DNA from: Argyresthia goedartella
Taxonomy: Eukaryota; Arthropoda; Insecta; Lepidoptera; Argyresthiidae
Direction of reading: 5' to 3'
Assembly: GCA_949825045.1 (NCBI GenBank)
Contig: OX463827.1
Location: forward strand, 22,501-86,500
Length of the DNA: 64,000 nt
Of this stretch, positions 30,689 through 45,600 are shown piece by piece. A program made the translations under genes and the position numbers. How positions within the stretch are numbered: position 1 is the stretch's first letter; every line of letters starts with the position of its first letter. The notes beneath the pieces were generated by a model. That model saw nothing but the letters and a program-made list of their open reading frames with translations, searched no databases and had not been told where the DNA came from.

Positions 30689-33600
30689 GTGACGTGTACA
30701 TGACGGCCCAGCCAAAAGGATGTGCTAGCAACATCGACGCACCGACGACACCTGTACACACACACAATTACAGTCGTGACTACATGAATAGCACGGCTGA
30801 CAGGATAATTATAATAATAATAATAATACCTTGTACACTATTTACACATAGTCGTGTCGAGGTGTGGGGAGTCAAGAGGGCGCTCAAAAGTTCCGGCATT
30901 ACAATCACTGATTTTTGACTAAAACCTGCCATGAAATCTTCGCGGCGGCGCGCAAAACATTTCGGGATGAGTAATGCCTGAACTTTGAAAGGCAGAATCA
31001 TCGTGGTGCTGCCTGATAAATCCCGTCATAAAGTGCTGGGGTTACTTGCAGCCGCGCTGACATCAAAGTACTCGAGTAAGGGCAGCCCTTTGCCATCGCT
31101 CGACAAGGTTAAGAAGCCAGCTGCGGTCGCGACCGCTAGTTACGCACGCACCGACGGCGTTACGACCAAGAAGGGTGCTCAGAAGAAGTAAGGTTGGGTC
31201 CATCACACCTTCTCAAGACCAAATCTCTCTAGTTTTAGTGTCCTTGTATACGGTCCAACGAATTTTCAGGGTAACTGCGAGGTAGCCGATATTTTTGAGT
31301 CCAAAACTCATTTTAATCAATTTTTATTACTTTTATATAGCTGACCAAATTTCAGGGTTCTTTCAAGTACATTTCGAACGTTGTCAATATACCGTTAAGA
31401 GGTGGATTACTCGAAACAAAAAAAAACTTACTAATAAAAAATTTAAAAACATTTTCTCTAGCATAAATCCACCCATTAAGCCATCAAAAGTCATAAATTC
31501 TACACCTATAAATTTGTATACGTTGAAACGTATAATTCAATTCAATTCAATTCATATATTTTTATTTCGGATAACTTAGATCCATAAGTACATTTGTCTT
31601 TTTATACTTATAAATAAGTTAACTTAAATTACATTAGATAAAATAAAATATGCAAGTCCATAAATAGGACAGACTATCAGACCCCAGTCTACCGGGCTTT
31701 TCATGGTCTATTTAATGTCATGTGAATGTTTACCCAGTGACACCGGATTGGACAATCTATCCTATTCGCAATAATGTTCAGGATGGAGTTGGCCCTACCC
31801 CGCATACGGTACATCAGGGATGCTGTTCTTGCTCTTATTATGGCGTAAAAATCCGCAGTACGCTCTTCGGCAAACATCCCCGATGCACTGCAATAACGCG
31901 GCAGCCCCAACAACATCCTAAAACCATTGTTATATTGGACCCGAAGGGCGTCGAACGATTTCCGCTTGTATCTGACCCACAAAGCACAGGTGTAGAAGGA
32001 CTGACAAAATGCCTTGAATAAAGTCACTTTGACAGCCCTCCCACAACGTGCAAATCTGCGGGCCAGCATATTGCATCGAATCGCCAACGCCCTTCGCTCC
32101 CTTTCCATATCTTGATCATCTGATAAGTCCTCGGTTACCAGATGACCAAGATATTTAACAACACTAACTTGTCTCAATTGAGATCCATACAACAAAATAG
32201 GCGGTACGTGAGATGGAGCCTTATTACCAGCTTTAAATATCATTATTTCGCTTTTAATTGGGTTGCAACGCAAACCGTGTGCTACAACATAGGTCTCACA
32301 CACAGACACCAGCCTCCTTAAACCACTAATCGAGGGGCTCAACAAGCACATGTCGTCTGCATAGCTGATGTTGTTTAGCAATTTTCCGTTAATAGAGCAG
32401 CCGACACCCGCATTGCTCAGCTCCTCAATCAGATCATTAACATAAAGGTTGAAGAGCGAAGGCGAGGTCAACCCCCCCTGTCTCACCCCGCACTCCAACC
32501 TATATGTATCCGAATGCATGTTGGCCCACCTAACGCAGTTCACCTGGTTGGCATACCAGTATTTAAAAATACTGGTAAGTTCATCTGGTAGTCCTGTTTC
32601 ATTAACTTTCTTCCACAGAACCTCATACAACACTAAATCAAAAGCTTTGGATAGATCCAAGAAGCATGCATATATTGGTGTTTTTCTATCCGTATAGTAT
32701 CTAACAGTGTGCTTAAGACTCAGAATCGCACTTTCAGTAGACAGTCCTGGTTGAAACCCAAACTGTGCGTCATTTAGATGTAGATACTTTCGAAACTGAG
32801 AATCAAGCACCCCATCAAATATCTTGGCTATAACCGTTGCTTAAGAAATTGGTCTATAGTTTTGCTTGCTAGAAAATCACCTGTTTTATTTTTTATAATA
32901 GGGACAACTATTTTTCTCATCAGATTCTGAGGCAGGTATGAATGAACTACGCATAAATTAAATAACATTGCGAGAACCCTGGGTACATGAACCCCAGCAC
33001 ATTGCAGGTGTTCGATGCTCAGACCATCATGTCCCGGCGATTTGCTTCTGACCATTTTACGAAGGATCATAGCTATTTCTATGGCTTTGAAGATTGTGGT
33101 TATTTCCGGAACATGGTGATCCCCAGCATCACGCCCAGTCTGTACCGGCTGCAGCTGAGATTTTACACAAAAATGACTCTTAAACAAATCAGCAATCTGT
33201 TTGGGGTCACTGAACCCTTCAACACTTACTGGTTGTAAAGGTTTAGGAGTTAACTTATTTGTATTCTTCCAAAAATCACAAAAAATCTTTTTAGAATGGT
33301 GTTTGGCCAGTATATCCATTTTAATTTGTTCCTGATTGTTCTGACACCATTTAAGCTTGGATATAAACAATTTACGGCTTAAGTTCATATCATTAAAAAC
33401 TTCTCCATGTCTAGGTCTTCCATGTAAGATCCAAAGCTGAAATTTTTCGCGAGCCATCCCGTGAGCAGTACTGACATGTTTATTCCACCCTGTAATGTGT
33501 TTTTTATATTTTTGGAAGGTATGTAACTAAATATTGATGCCTCCCTTAAAGTATCTATGATATTGCCATAAAAATCGTTTATAATATGTCTGTGATCTAG

Positions 33601-36600
33601 TTTATCATACTGTTGATTACAACAATAACCATACACACATATAACCAATATAGGGCGATTACATTGTTGTATCTTGATAGCAATGATTCTCGGATTATCA
33701 CATGCAATCACTGACACATATTGAAATATGTTCATTCTCCACAATAACGCTACACCGCCATAAGGACGTCCTTTTAAACTACCCTTTGATGTGTCAACTG
33801 CTGACTTCCCTGTATAACCTAAGTCCTTGTCTATATCCCCTATAAGCTCCAGTCAACCATTTTGAATTCAAGTGGGAAGGAAATATCAATTACCACGAGG
33901 GAATTTTCCGCCGCAATCAGTCTCTCTCTCTCTCTATCTCTCTGTAACTCGTAGGAAATCCTATCAACGTATGCATTTGCCCGCGCAGCGCATATATTCT
34001 ACCATATGTACGAGTAATACAGCAGCGGCAGTGTGCTAGCGAGATCTCAAGCTAGCCTCGGTGTCTGGCACCCACCAGCGGCCAGCGCTTTTCGTTTCAT
34101 CAAGTCATCACTTACCAGCATCCGCCATGAAAATCTCAAGAGCTCGTGGTTTGTTGCCACCATCCTGCCGTCTACCAGCTCACCGACCGAAGCAGGTGAA
34201 AGCTCGTGGTTTGTTGCCACCATCCTGCCATCTACCAGCCCACCGACCGAAGCAGGCGAAAGATACGATAACCGCCGAACAAACGTCTGGCGTCTACCCA
34301 TACCAACCAATACTAACCTTGGTTACATAACTAGGAACCTGAAGACTATCAGCATACCTAACTGCCTACTCCAAATCTGTGAAGGCTGATATCGAAAGTG
34401 CTACCTACCCAACTCGATTGTGCTAAAACTTTTGTAATGCTAAAAAGAATTTAAACGACAAGTTCAATCCAGTGCATGTCATATGAATGTGTAATCTCAC
34501 TAAACCCTAGAAACTCTCAAGATAAGAACCGCTTAAATATCACACTGCGGCGCTGTCATACCCCGAGCATGTGAGAGATAATTGTATTTCATTTACTCGT
34601 AAGCCACTCAGTGTATTTCATTTACTCGTAAGCCACACCCCTTCCTCTTCAATTATAATATTCACGGTACATCACTGGACCGAGTCAATGAAATAAAAGA
34701 CCTGGGAATAATCTTAGACTCAAAATTTATTCTTATTTTTCGAATATGTCAAAGTTTCAAGACTGTGAAAACGTATAAAATTCTCTATTGCTCCCTAGTA
34801 AGAAGTCAACTTGAATATGCTTCACAGTCTTGGAACCCCCGATACAGTATCTACATAAATGAGATTGAAAAGTTTCAACGTAGATTTCTCCGTCTTCTTG
34901 ATAGTAGATTTAGGACCCATATTCCCGATTACCTCAGTCGGTGTAAACACCATCACATGTTACCTCTCGTGCAGAGACGCGAAGCCGCTGACCTCTCTTT
35001 CTTGGCAAAATTAGTAAGGGGAGAACTCGATTGTCCGGAACTTCTAGAAATGGCAAAGTTTTGCACCCCATCTGCGAGATCCACCAGATTAAATAATAGT
35101 TTGAAGATTCATCTGCCCCAATCCAAAACTAACTACCGACAGTCATCATTCATGTGGCGAACTGGCAAAGTTTTCAACAAAACATATTTCCTTAATGTAG
35201 ACCTGTTTGCAGATAAACCATCTAGAATTAAATCAATTATTAACCACAAATTCTTTTCTGAGTGAACTATGATAATATAATGGAATAGACAACCACATAA
35301 CATTGATTATTTCTTCTTATTTCTACTTCTCTATCTGTACTCGCGCAATGATTTAGGTACCTATTTACGTTTTTATATTTTTTTCTCTCTTAAATTATGT
35401 TTATTTTGTGCAAATTACATTAAGATCACTGTAAACTTTAAAAAAAATAAGTTACTTAACTGATTTCCCTACCCAAATGCGGAAACTTGTTAATGGCTCT
35501 ATGTCGACCCATCTTATACTTAGCCTAAATGTATAATTACTAGCTGTAAGTTTTCCTATGATAATAAAATAAAATAAAATAAAAATAATGAGATGGCATG
35601 ATTTGAGTGTCCAACAAACTTTGGGACCCAAAGTTTGGGTTGTCCGTTTTGCATCCAGGATTTTATTATCATTATCATACTAATTGTTTAATGTTTATCT
35701 ACTTATTTAAGTAAGAAGCCTACCTATCCTAAAATTGTGCTGAACCTAGTTCATGTTAGGCATGTAGGAACCAGTTCCAATTCCCAGGAATATGCCCTCA
35801 ATAAAATTTTAATAAATTATTGTCTATTTGTTAGGTTGACATTAGACCTATATCTAGGTAGGTAGTGTAGTGATAAATAAATAAAGGCATTCACTCACTG
35901 ACAAAACACGTATAATTTATTTTAATAATAAAAATCAAGAGTTTATAACAAATAATGAATGACAACCGTGTATTGGACAAGGTGTCCAGGACCGAAAATT
36001 AAACCAGAAAGAGATCATAAACTGAACTTGTCTACGTTGCAAAATAACACTGAATTTGCTGGTTAGTTTAAAACGAAATCAATATCTTCGTAACGCGCTT
36101 TTGACGCTGTATGCGCACTTTGACCAGGACTCGACGTAAAAATGGAATGATTGTGTGAGGAGGATATGAAGTGCGTATGGAATGGATGAGGGGTTATATG
36201 AATGATTGCCCAATAAGTATGCCGAAAATATCTTTAACAGTGGCGTGCAGACATTTAGGAATTTAGATGGAAATATAATGAACAGACGACATAATCCTGT
36301 TCAAAGATTGAATTTGAGAGAAGCCGCGCTAAGAAACAAAATTTAAATTAATATACATACGACAGTTCAAATAAACTAAAATATATTTTGGGTCAAAAAT
36401 ACGGGATTTCCTGAAGCCGGCGTCACACTTCCTCGTTCACGTACGCTCCAAAGCACGCCTTGGCGAGGACTATGCGTCCGCGCTGTCGGTTTTAAATATT
36501 GGGGTTATGGCTCGATTTGCAGCTCTCCACCAAAAGCTATAAATAAGATAATAATAGATAATGATAATTACCAGAATAACGCTAACATGACCAAAATGCC

Positions 36601-39600
36601 ATCACGGAATATAAACACCAAATACATACCCAGATCGCTTCCAACGTCTGGCCTTTGACTTCAGATGAAATATCGGGAAAACGCCAGCAATATTTTAGGC
36701 TGGCGTCAATTCTTGCCCAAGGATAATTCTTCTTGCGTCAAGGCAGCCCAAAACACAGATCACACGACAACTCCCAACGCGAAAAAAACTGGCCAAACGA
36801 AAAAAATTTGCATCAAAATTCCTTCGACTCGAACTGCTCAAAGAAAATGAATTTTTCCAGTCCTGCCAAAACTGACAACTACCAATAAGAATCTAGAATA
36901 ATTCGAACTTTCAATTTCGCATAAACTTATAAAACATCAACCAGCCTGTATCCCAATAAAATCGAAATAAAAATTAGCATTACAAAGGAGTTTTAAAACG
37001 ACGTCTGCGAGTTCATGCTGCAGTAGGCAGTTTCCATTTCTAAAGGCGTCAAAATGAACTACAACACAGAAACTTGGCATCACCTGGGGCTCAAACCTCT
37101 CATATCGATGGCTCCTAAGAGCGCTAATTGCAATGCGTTTTCCTTAATAGAATAGGGCCCTAGTAGTCAGTACAGTACACGCCAATTTTATCTATTCCTG
37201 AGAGCCGCGCGCATCGGGTAAACTCTCTATCTCTGAAAAATTACCTCCTCCACGCGCCACGAGGGAACTTTGCGTCACTTGTAGGTACCTACCTACTGTA
37301 GTGATAGATAACTAATTAAATTCACTATCAAAACACGTATAATTTATTTTAATAATAAAATCAAAAGTTTACAACAAAATATTGAATGACAACCGGGTCC
37401 AAGACCGAAAATTAAACCAGAAAAGAGATCACAAACTGAACTTGTCTGTGTTGCAAATGAACACCGAAATTGCTGGTTCGTTTAAAATTAAATCAATACC
37501 TTTGTAATGCGCTTTTGACGCTGTATGCGCACTTTGATCAGGACACGACGTGAAAATTAAATGATTTTATGAGGGGGATATGAAGTGCGTATGGAATGGA
37601 CGAGGGGTTATATGAATGATTGCCCAAAAGTATGCCGAAAATATCTTTAACGGAGGCCTGCAAATGCCTTTAGGAATTTAGATGTAAATATAATGAACAG
37701 ACGACACAATCCTGTTCAAAGATTTAAAGTTGTCGAAAGAGTGAAGTCGCGCTAAGCCGTTTGATAAAACGAAATTTAAATTAAAATACATATGTCAGTT
37801 CAAATAAACAAAAATATGAATTGGGTCAAAAATACGGGGTCTCCTGAAGCGGCGTCCAACTTCCTCGTTCACGTACGCCTGTACGTTCACGTACGCCTGT
37901 ACGTTCACGTACGCCTGTACGTGCAAAGCACGCCTTGGTGAGGACTACGCGTCCGCGGTATCGGTTTAAAAAATTTGGGTGCTCGATACGCAGCTCTCCA
38001 CCAAAAGCTACAAATAAGATATAAAGATAAGTACCAGAATAACGCTAACACGACCAAAATGCCACCACGGAATTTTAACACCAAATACATACCCAGATCG
38101 CTTCCAACGACTGGCCTTTGACTTCAGATGAAATAATGGATGAAATATCGGGAAAACGCCAGCAGTCGCTAAGGCCGGCGTCAATTCTTGACGAACAAGG
38201 TCAATTCTTCTTGCGTCAAGGCTGCCCACAACACAGATTCATACGAACACTCCCAACGGGAACAAAACTGGCCAAACGAAAAAATATGTGCAAGAAAATG
38301 CTTTCGACTCGAACAGCTCAAAGAAAATGATTTTTTTCAGTCCTGCCAAAACTGACAGCTACCAATGAGAATCTAGAATAATTCGAACTTTCAATTTCGC
38401 ATAAACTTATAAAACATCAACCAGCCTGTATCCCAATAAAATCGAAATAAAAATTAGCATTACAAAGGAGTCTTAAAACGACGTCTGCGAGTTCACGCTG
38501 CAGTACCTAGCTAGGTAATTTTATTTGTCTCTGAGCCAGCAATGACCTCTCTTTCTCGCATTAGAGAGAGTGGTCACAGCTCGCTCAGAGATAAATAAAC
38601 TTGGCGCAAACTGTAGGTGATACTATAATCATTGCTCACGCGCTGCTTCTATCGTAAATACGAGTCGTATACAGATAGGTACCTAAATCTAGAAATAGGG
38701 TTATTTCCCTATTTCTAGATTTAGATCCCTATGAGAATATCCGAATAAGGATAAAAGGTATTAGGTATTTTGGCGAGTTTCAACCTTATGGCTTGGTAAT
38801 GGAATTCAAAACCTATGAAAAACATTTCTTTGCATCCTTTTGCATTTTCAGTATCTTGGCTCGCGATTTTGAACCTTCTTCATTTATATTAAAGTTCAAA
38901 ACCTAAGAAAAATAAATCATCATTACTTGATGCTCCAGTCCAAAGCCCACAACGTTGCCAACGCGTGCGCTTGGGCGCGCTGTTGCCACATCGTGCACCG
39001 CAACCCGCCCCGGTCGCGTATGTCCTTATCCGTATTGAATTCATCCCCTCGTCGTTACCAAATAAACCGGCCAAATGTGAGTCAGACTCGCGCACAAAGG
39101 GTTCCGTACCACCGTACAATGGTAGGGATGGTGTGAAGTGAATAATTTGGATTTTACATAGCAAAATGTTGCTTAAAAAGTTATTGGTGCGGCTACTTTC
39201 ACACTCAATTTAGGTAACCAGGTGCATTCATAAGTTTGTATGTGGTATTGAAATACTTGTTGTATGGGAGCCCCCTCAAATATTGATTTTATTCTGTTTT
39301 TTAGTATTTGTTGTTATAGCGGCAACATAAATACATCATCTGTGAAAATAACAACTATCTAAATATCACGTTTCATGAGATACAACCTGGTGACCGACGG
39401 ACAGACCGACAGACAGACAGATAGACGGATAGCGGAGTCTTAGTAATAGGGTAACGTTTTTACCCTTTGGGTACGGAACCCTGAAAAATCATATCTTCTT
39501 TTATGTTAGTTTTTGCAAAAAGTGCTCCTGACATTTTTTTTAATCCTGTGAATAGCTATTTTTAGAACCTAGGATCTAGAACTTATTGCTAAAAACCTAG

Positions 39601-42600
39601 GACTAGATATTTATCCTTGGTGGCGCTAGTTAGCCACTCATAGTCATAAAGTATACGCTTATGGGAGTTTCTTTTTAATTGAAAAAATGCCCATAACCGT
39701 AGTGATTTCGTCAACACAGGAAACGAAATCGATATGCTCACGGGGCATAAATGAATTTCCATAACCGCATTGATTTATTCACGAAGTTTATAATATATAA
39801 AATAGCAATGATGCATTTTTATTCCACATCGTTTATTTCGTTACCCTTTATCAGACCTTGATCATGCAGATTTTACATTGGTTTTCGCATTTATTACCAA
39901 GCTATAACGTCGAATTAAAAATGTTTAGATAGATAACGATAACACATAGCTAAGGCGAAAGCGCAAATCATCTACGTTTGTTTAAATCTCGGTTACAATT
40001 AATTCTTAGATTGGTACATTTTGTAATAGCCTGCACTCATTCAAATGAAGTTTTGTATGTATAAAAGCGGTGTCACGTCTGCGGTGTGTTACCTACAGGG
40101 ACGACACCGTCGAGCTCGCGGCAGGTCACACCTCCCCCCCCGCCCCGCTTGTGATCTAGTTGCGACACGTTTTTGGTTCGAGACAGCGTCTCTTTAGTAA
40201 TGGTAGCTCAATGTCTTTGGTTTGGATCGGATAGTACATACATAGGTTCCTACCTACCTAGGTATACCTCGCGCCACGAGTTATAAGCGGTGGCCTTGAA
40301 TGCGCAGTAGTCACTTTTCAATACCTGTTCATAAGCGCAGTAATTCCCGCTAACGTCGCCTCGACGTACTCGACTTTGTAGGATAGGAAGGTGCAGGCCC
40401 CGCTAATTTTCTCAGTATCAAAGCGAGCTGTACCTCTCTTTCTTGCTTAGGGTAAGGGTGGCGTGAGAGAGAGAGGTACACGTCGCGCGACACGTTATGA
40501 GCGGTGGCCTTGAATGCGCAGTAGTCACTTTTCGATACCTATATGCACGTCAATTCGTTGCGCGACTTATACAGCTTGCTCACTTCACACATCACATCAC
40601 ACAGAATCACATCAAATCATCACACAGAAACTTGGCGCGATCTGTATTCTTGTCTGATATTGTTGATACATCGACGACGAACTGTTGCCGTATCGTAGAC
40701 GTCTTTGTGATATTGGTTGGTACGCCACCACTAGTTTGATTGAAGCAATCTGCCGCCGCCGCCGCCCCGCCGGGTACCGGTGTGAGAGTGTATACTCACA
40801 CCACAACATTGCGATGTTGATTGACCCGCCCCCCAAGGATTATGGTGAATGAGAAACGCAAAAAATGTTTGAAGTGCCATAAGGGTGACTTCGTTTGACA
40901 ACTGCGTTGTGAAGTCGGAATTTGTACTGTGTTTAAAACTAAAAACCTGGGTGTTATCTTCGACAACCAGCTGTCCTGGTGATCGCATGTCATAGAAGTT
41001 AGTTGCCGAGTATTTGCTTCCTAGACTCTCTCAGGATACTTTAATACTTATTGCCTCGACAGAACAAAATCACTCTTGCTCAGTCTCTTCTTCTGCCCAT
41101 TATCGATTATGCTGATGTCTGTTGGGTCATTGCTAGCGAAGAAACTCGAACGACTTCAAAATATCGGGACTTGGTTTAATAATAATAATAATAATAAAAA
41201 TCCATTATTGTGGAAAAAAATAAAAATAAGTTACAATTTTGGCCCTGGTTCCCACACTAGGATACCCTGTGTTCTGGGAATCAGTCTCGAAGGACAGTAG
41301 GTAGAAAAAATAAGACGGTGTTAAAAGAAAAAAAAAAGAAAAAAAAGATGATAAACATAAAATAATCACTTGCGTAGGTACGACTTCAACACTTATCTAA
41401 TACTAGGATAGTAAAAAATTTGCTTATGCAATATTATATTACATAGTAAAATTCGGTAAGTTTTCTTTCGATTACACACAAAATTCGGTCATCAAAATTA
41501 CAGCACAGTTCAATAATTCTCAATAGAAATTCAACATTTCAAAATTCAAAAAGAGTTTATTTCCATAAGAAACAGATAGGTTAAACTTGAAGAATGTTGT
41601 GCCGGCTGATTCGGTTCCTCACGTATACACGTATTATTTGAGTTTTATCCCAGGTACGCATTAGCCATCACAGATAATGGATTTATCATACCACGTACCT
41701 AATCTAGGTACGTGGTTAGATCTTATATCAATTTGTATATAAACCAAGTATTTGTAATCATAAAGTTAGATAGTAATTGTGCATATCCCAAGCCTTTTAT
41801 TACTTCTCCCGAAGGTAGTCGTCAGGAATTGCCTAAACCGGCAAAGTGGTGACCCGAAAACTGAACATTTCAGCAACCTTCGGCTACTAGCAACATGTCC
41901 GTGCCGCCGGCGAAACAAAACCCGTGTTGAGCAGCAGCAGCTAACCTGGAGATGCAAGCAATCAGCACTTCATCAAAAATCGCCGATATCTGGAAGGACT
42001 AGCCCCGGTTATGGTTCGCACATTTTGAAGCAGTAACCACCCACCCCCCAGAAGTTTGGTGACGAATCAAAATTCCACCTAGTTCTTACAAAATTAGGCA
42101 AAGAGGAGATCGAGCAAGCCAGTGATATTAGTATCATCCTTATCAGATAGCGGAAAGTACCAAAAGCTTAAGGATTGATTAATTGCAACTTACGAAGATT
42201 CCCCGCATCGCAAATTCCTGAGATTATTCATAAACATCGATCTCAGAGATAGAAAACCATCACAATTGTTACGAAAAATCATGGAGCTAGGAGGAGATCA
42301 AATCAACGACGAAATGGCAAGAATGTTTTGGCTAAAACAATTACCAAACTCCTTAACCTCAATCCTTATAATAAATAAGGAGAAAGGTAACGACGAATTA
42401 GCCCAAATAGCCGACGATGTCTACGAAGTCTCAAGTCACGAGAAAATTGCCGCGCTAAGCAAGGACGATGACCCGGTAATGCACCTGACCGCTGAGCTAA
42501 CAAAAATGAAACCTGAACTGCCAGTAATTCAACAAAACAACAATCGTCGGCAGTTTTATCGAAATAAACCGTTTTCAAGTTCACGTCACAGAAGTCCGTC

Positions 42601-45600
42601 TGCTTTTACGAGAAACTCGAGTTTATTTTATTTTCACGCCCATTTTGGCAAAAAGCTCACAAGTGCGAAGCTCCCTGTTCCTGGAAGCAGCAGGGAAACT
42701 AAAGGTTTGAGGCGGAGCTCTGTGCCTTCTCACAGTTTAATCGCCTATTTATCACGGACAAAAAGACCGGCGAGAAATACTTAATCGATATTGGCGTGAA
42801 CATATCCGTACTGAAGCGCAGGAGGAAGCATTTCAAGAAAGCGGATTACTCGTTACATGCAGCTAACGGCATGAACATCAGCACCTACGGAGAACAATGT
42901 CATACCATTGATCTCGGATTACGAAGGGTTTTTAAATGGAATTTCGTGATTGCTGATGTCAACACCTCTATCATCGGAGCGGATTTCCTAGAAAACTTTG
43001 ATTTGTGGGTGGATTTACGCAGAAAAAGATTGATTGACGATTCCACCAAGTTATCCACCAGGGGTAGACCTGCAACTACGGACCAAGAAACTTTAAGCAC
43101 TATTGACGAGAGCCATGTAATCGCAGATTTACTAAATACATATCAACGCATCACTAAACCGTCCTCTTTGAAGATTAGTCCCAAACACAGTGTTCAGCAT
43201 TACATAAAGACTCAAGAATCTCCAGTGGCTTGCCGAGCAAGGCCTCTTCCTCCAGAAAGGTACAAGGCGGCCCGAAAGGAATTCCAAGACATTATGGATG
43301 CGGGAATTTGTAGACCGTCCAATAGCTCATGGGCCAGCCCATTGCATATGGTGAAGAAGAAAAACGGTTAATGGAGACCATGCGGAGATGACAGAGCACT
43401 GAACAATATAACAGTTCTCGACCGGTACCCGCTGCCACGACACCTAGATTTAAATTACATACTCGAAGGAAAGCGCATTTTCAGTAAAATCGATATTCGG
43501 AAGGCATATCATTGCATTCCTATGGCACCAGGTGACATCTCCAAGCCATCATCACTCCTTTGGGACTGTTCGAATTACCAAGAATGACATTTGTCCTTCG
43601 AAACGCCGGTCAGACATTTCAGCGTTTCATAGATTCAATATTTAGACATCAAATTACTCCACAATATTCCGGAGAAGAGCCAAAGGATGAAAAAGTAACA
43701 GATTTCACATTTTGTTTCGTTGACGATATTCTATGTGCATCAGAAAATGAAGAACAGCATTATAAACATTTTGAAATAATTTAAAAAAAATTGGATGAAT
43801 ACGGCCTGATAAATAATTTGGAGAAATGCGAATTCTTGAAGGAAGAAGTAGATTTTTTGGGATATCACGTATCAAGTACGGGGATCTCCCCCACTCAAGA
43901 GTAACTACAGGCTATAACCAATTTCCCTAAGCCAGAAAAGGTTAACATGCTGCGGAGATTTTTGGGTATGGTTCATTTTTATAGGAGCAGCATCCCAAAA
44001 GCGGCTTTTAATGAAGCAGAACTGAACAAGTATTTACATGGCTGCAAGAAAAACGATAAGAGTTTAATCAAATGGACAAAAGAAGGTGAAAAGTCCTTCG
44101 AAAAATGTAAGGAGCTCATGAAAAACTTGGCAATTCTATCGCATCATGCTAGTAACGCATCCATTTCACTAATGAACGATGCCAGTAACGACTGCGTGGG
44201 CGCCGTTCTGCAACAAAAAGAGGGTTGAAAATGGAAATCCCTCGGTTTTTTTTTCTAAAAAACCTATCTCACACAGAGCAGAAATATTAACATATGTTCG
44301 AGAGCTATTGGGCATCTATCTGGCTGTGAAGCATTTCCAAAGGCTCGTGGTAGGACGAGAATTCACGATATATACAGATCATAAACCAATCACTTTCGCA
44401 TTCTCTAAGAAACCAAATATTGACGAGCCGCCTCGAAGAATTCGTCAACTAGACTGTATATCGCAGTATAGCACGGATATACGACATATTAGTGGATCCG
44501 AGAACGTGGTCGCAGACACTTTATCAAGAATTATCGAGGAGATAACCACACCCTTGGGGGTTGATTTCGAAGAAATGGCCAAGCTCCAGCTAATGGACAC
44601 AGGTTTTAAAAACCTTTTCAAAAAATCCAATCTGATGTTGTTCAAGATTAAAATACCTGGCTGTAATACCCAGATATATTGCTATACATCAACCGGTCAA
44701 CCGAGACCATACGTTCCCGCGGAATTACAGAGGAAAATCTTCGATTCTATTCACGGAATGAGCCATCCAGAGAAACAGACAACTCGAAAAATGATTTCGC
44801 ACAGATTTGTTTGGAATAAGATGAACAGAGACATTAACGAATGTTGTACAACGTGCTTAGCTTGCCAGAAGTCCAAGGTTACTAGACACACTATTTCACC
44901 TATCGGCACATTCATGCCCGCTCAGCGTTTTGAGCACGTGCATATAGATATCGTCGGCCCGCTACCTACAAGCCAAGATTACAGATTTTTGCTCACTATG
45001 ATTTACCGTTGCTCCTCATGGCCAGAAGCATTTTCTTTGAAGGAGATTACCGCAGAAAAAGTTGCTTCATGCCTTTTCCAGGGTTGGATTTGCCGATATG
45101 GCTCACCCACCCGAATTTCCTCGGATCATGGAAAACAATTCGAATCTGAGCTTCTTAAATCCTTGGCGAGATTAATGGGAACGGAAAAATTAAAAAAAAG
45201 CCTACCAAACCGCAATCCAATGGAATGGTGGAGAGATTGCATCGTTCGCTGAAGGCGTCTCTCATGGCAAGGAACAGTAAGGAAAATTGGGCAAAAGAAT
45301 AACCAATCGTTCTTCTTGGTTTAAGAAGACGAGATTGATTGATTACGAGACGACACTGGTTTGAGCGCGGCAGAAATAGTCTACGGAAGACCAATGAAGC
45401 TACCTGGAGAATTTTTCGGAGAAACCGGTTTGCGGTCGACTTATCACGACTATGTGCGAGATCTTAAGCAACGTATCTCAAAAGTCTGCTCCGTCCCGAA
45501 GATAGATAACCACCAAAACAAGTATTTCGTCCACCCTGAGTTAAGCTCATGTTCGCACGTTTTCATCAAGCGAGAAGGTGTCGCAAAAGGTTTAATTCCC

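Noticed and set aside
30341..30715. Minus-strand ORF reading through exon 3 into the CA/GT repeat as one 124-codon protein
   Set aside because: The Cys-Val run is translated microsatellite; the splice acceptor at 30545 and donor at 30382 define the real exon.
35860..38506. The two 1.1-kb repeats as LTRs of one element
   Set aside because: Only 260 bases lie between them, with no primer-binding site, polypurine tract or coding.
40040..40110. Core promoter (TATAAAAG near 40060)
   Set aside because: No transcript or ORF follows, and the match is weak evidence in AT-rich DNA.
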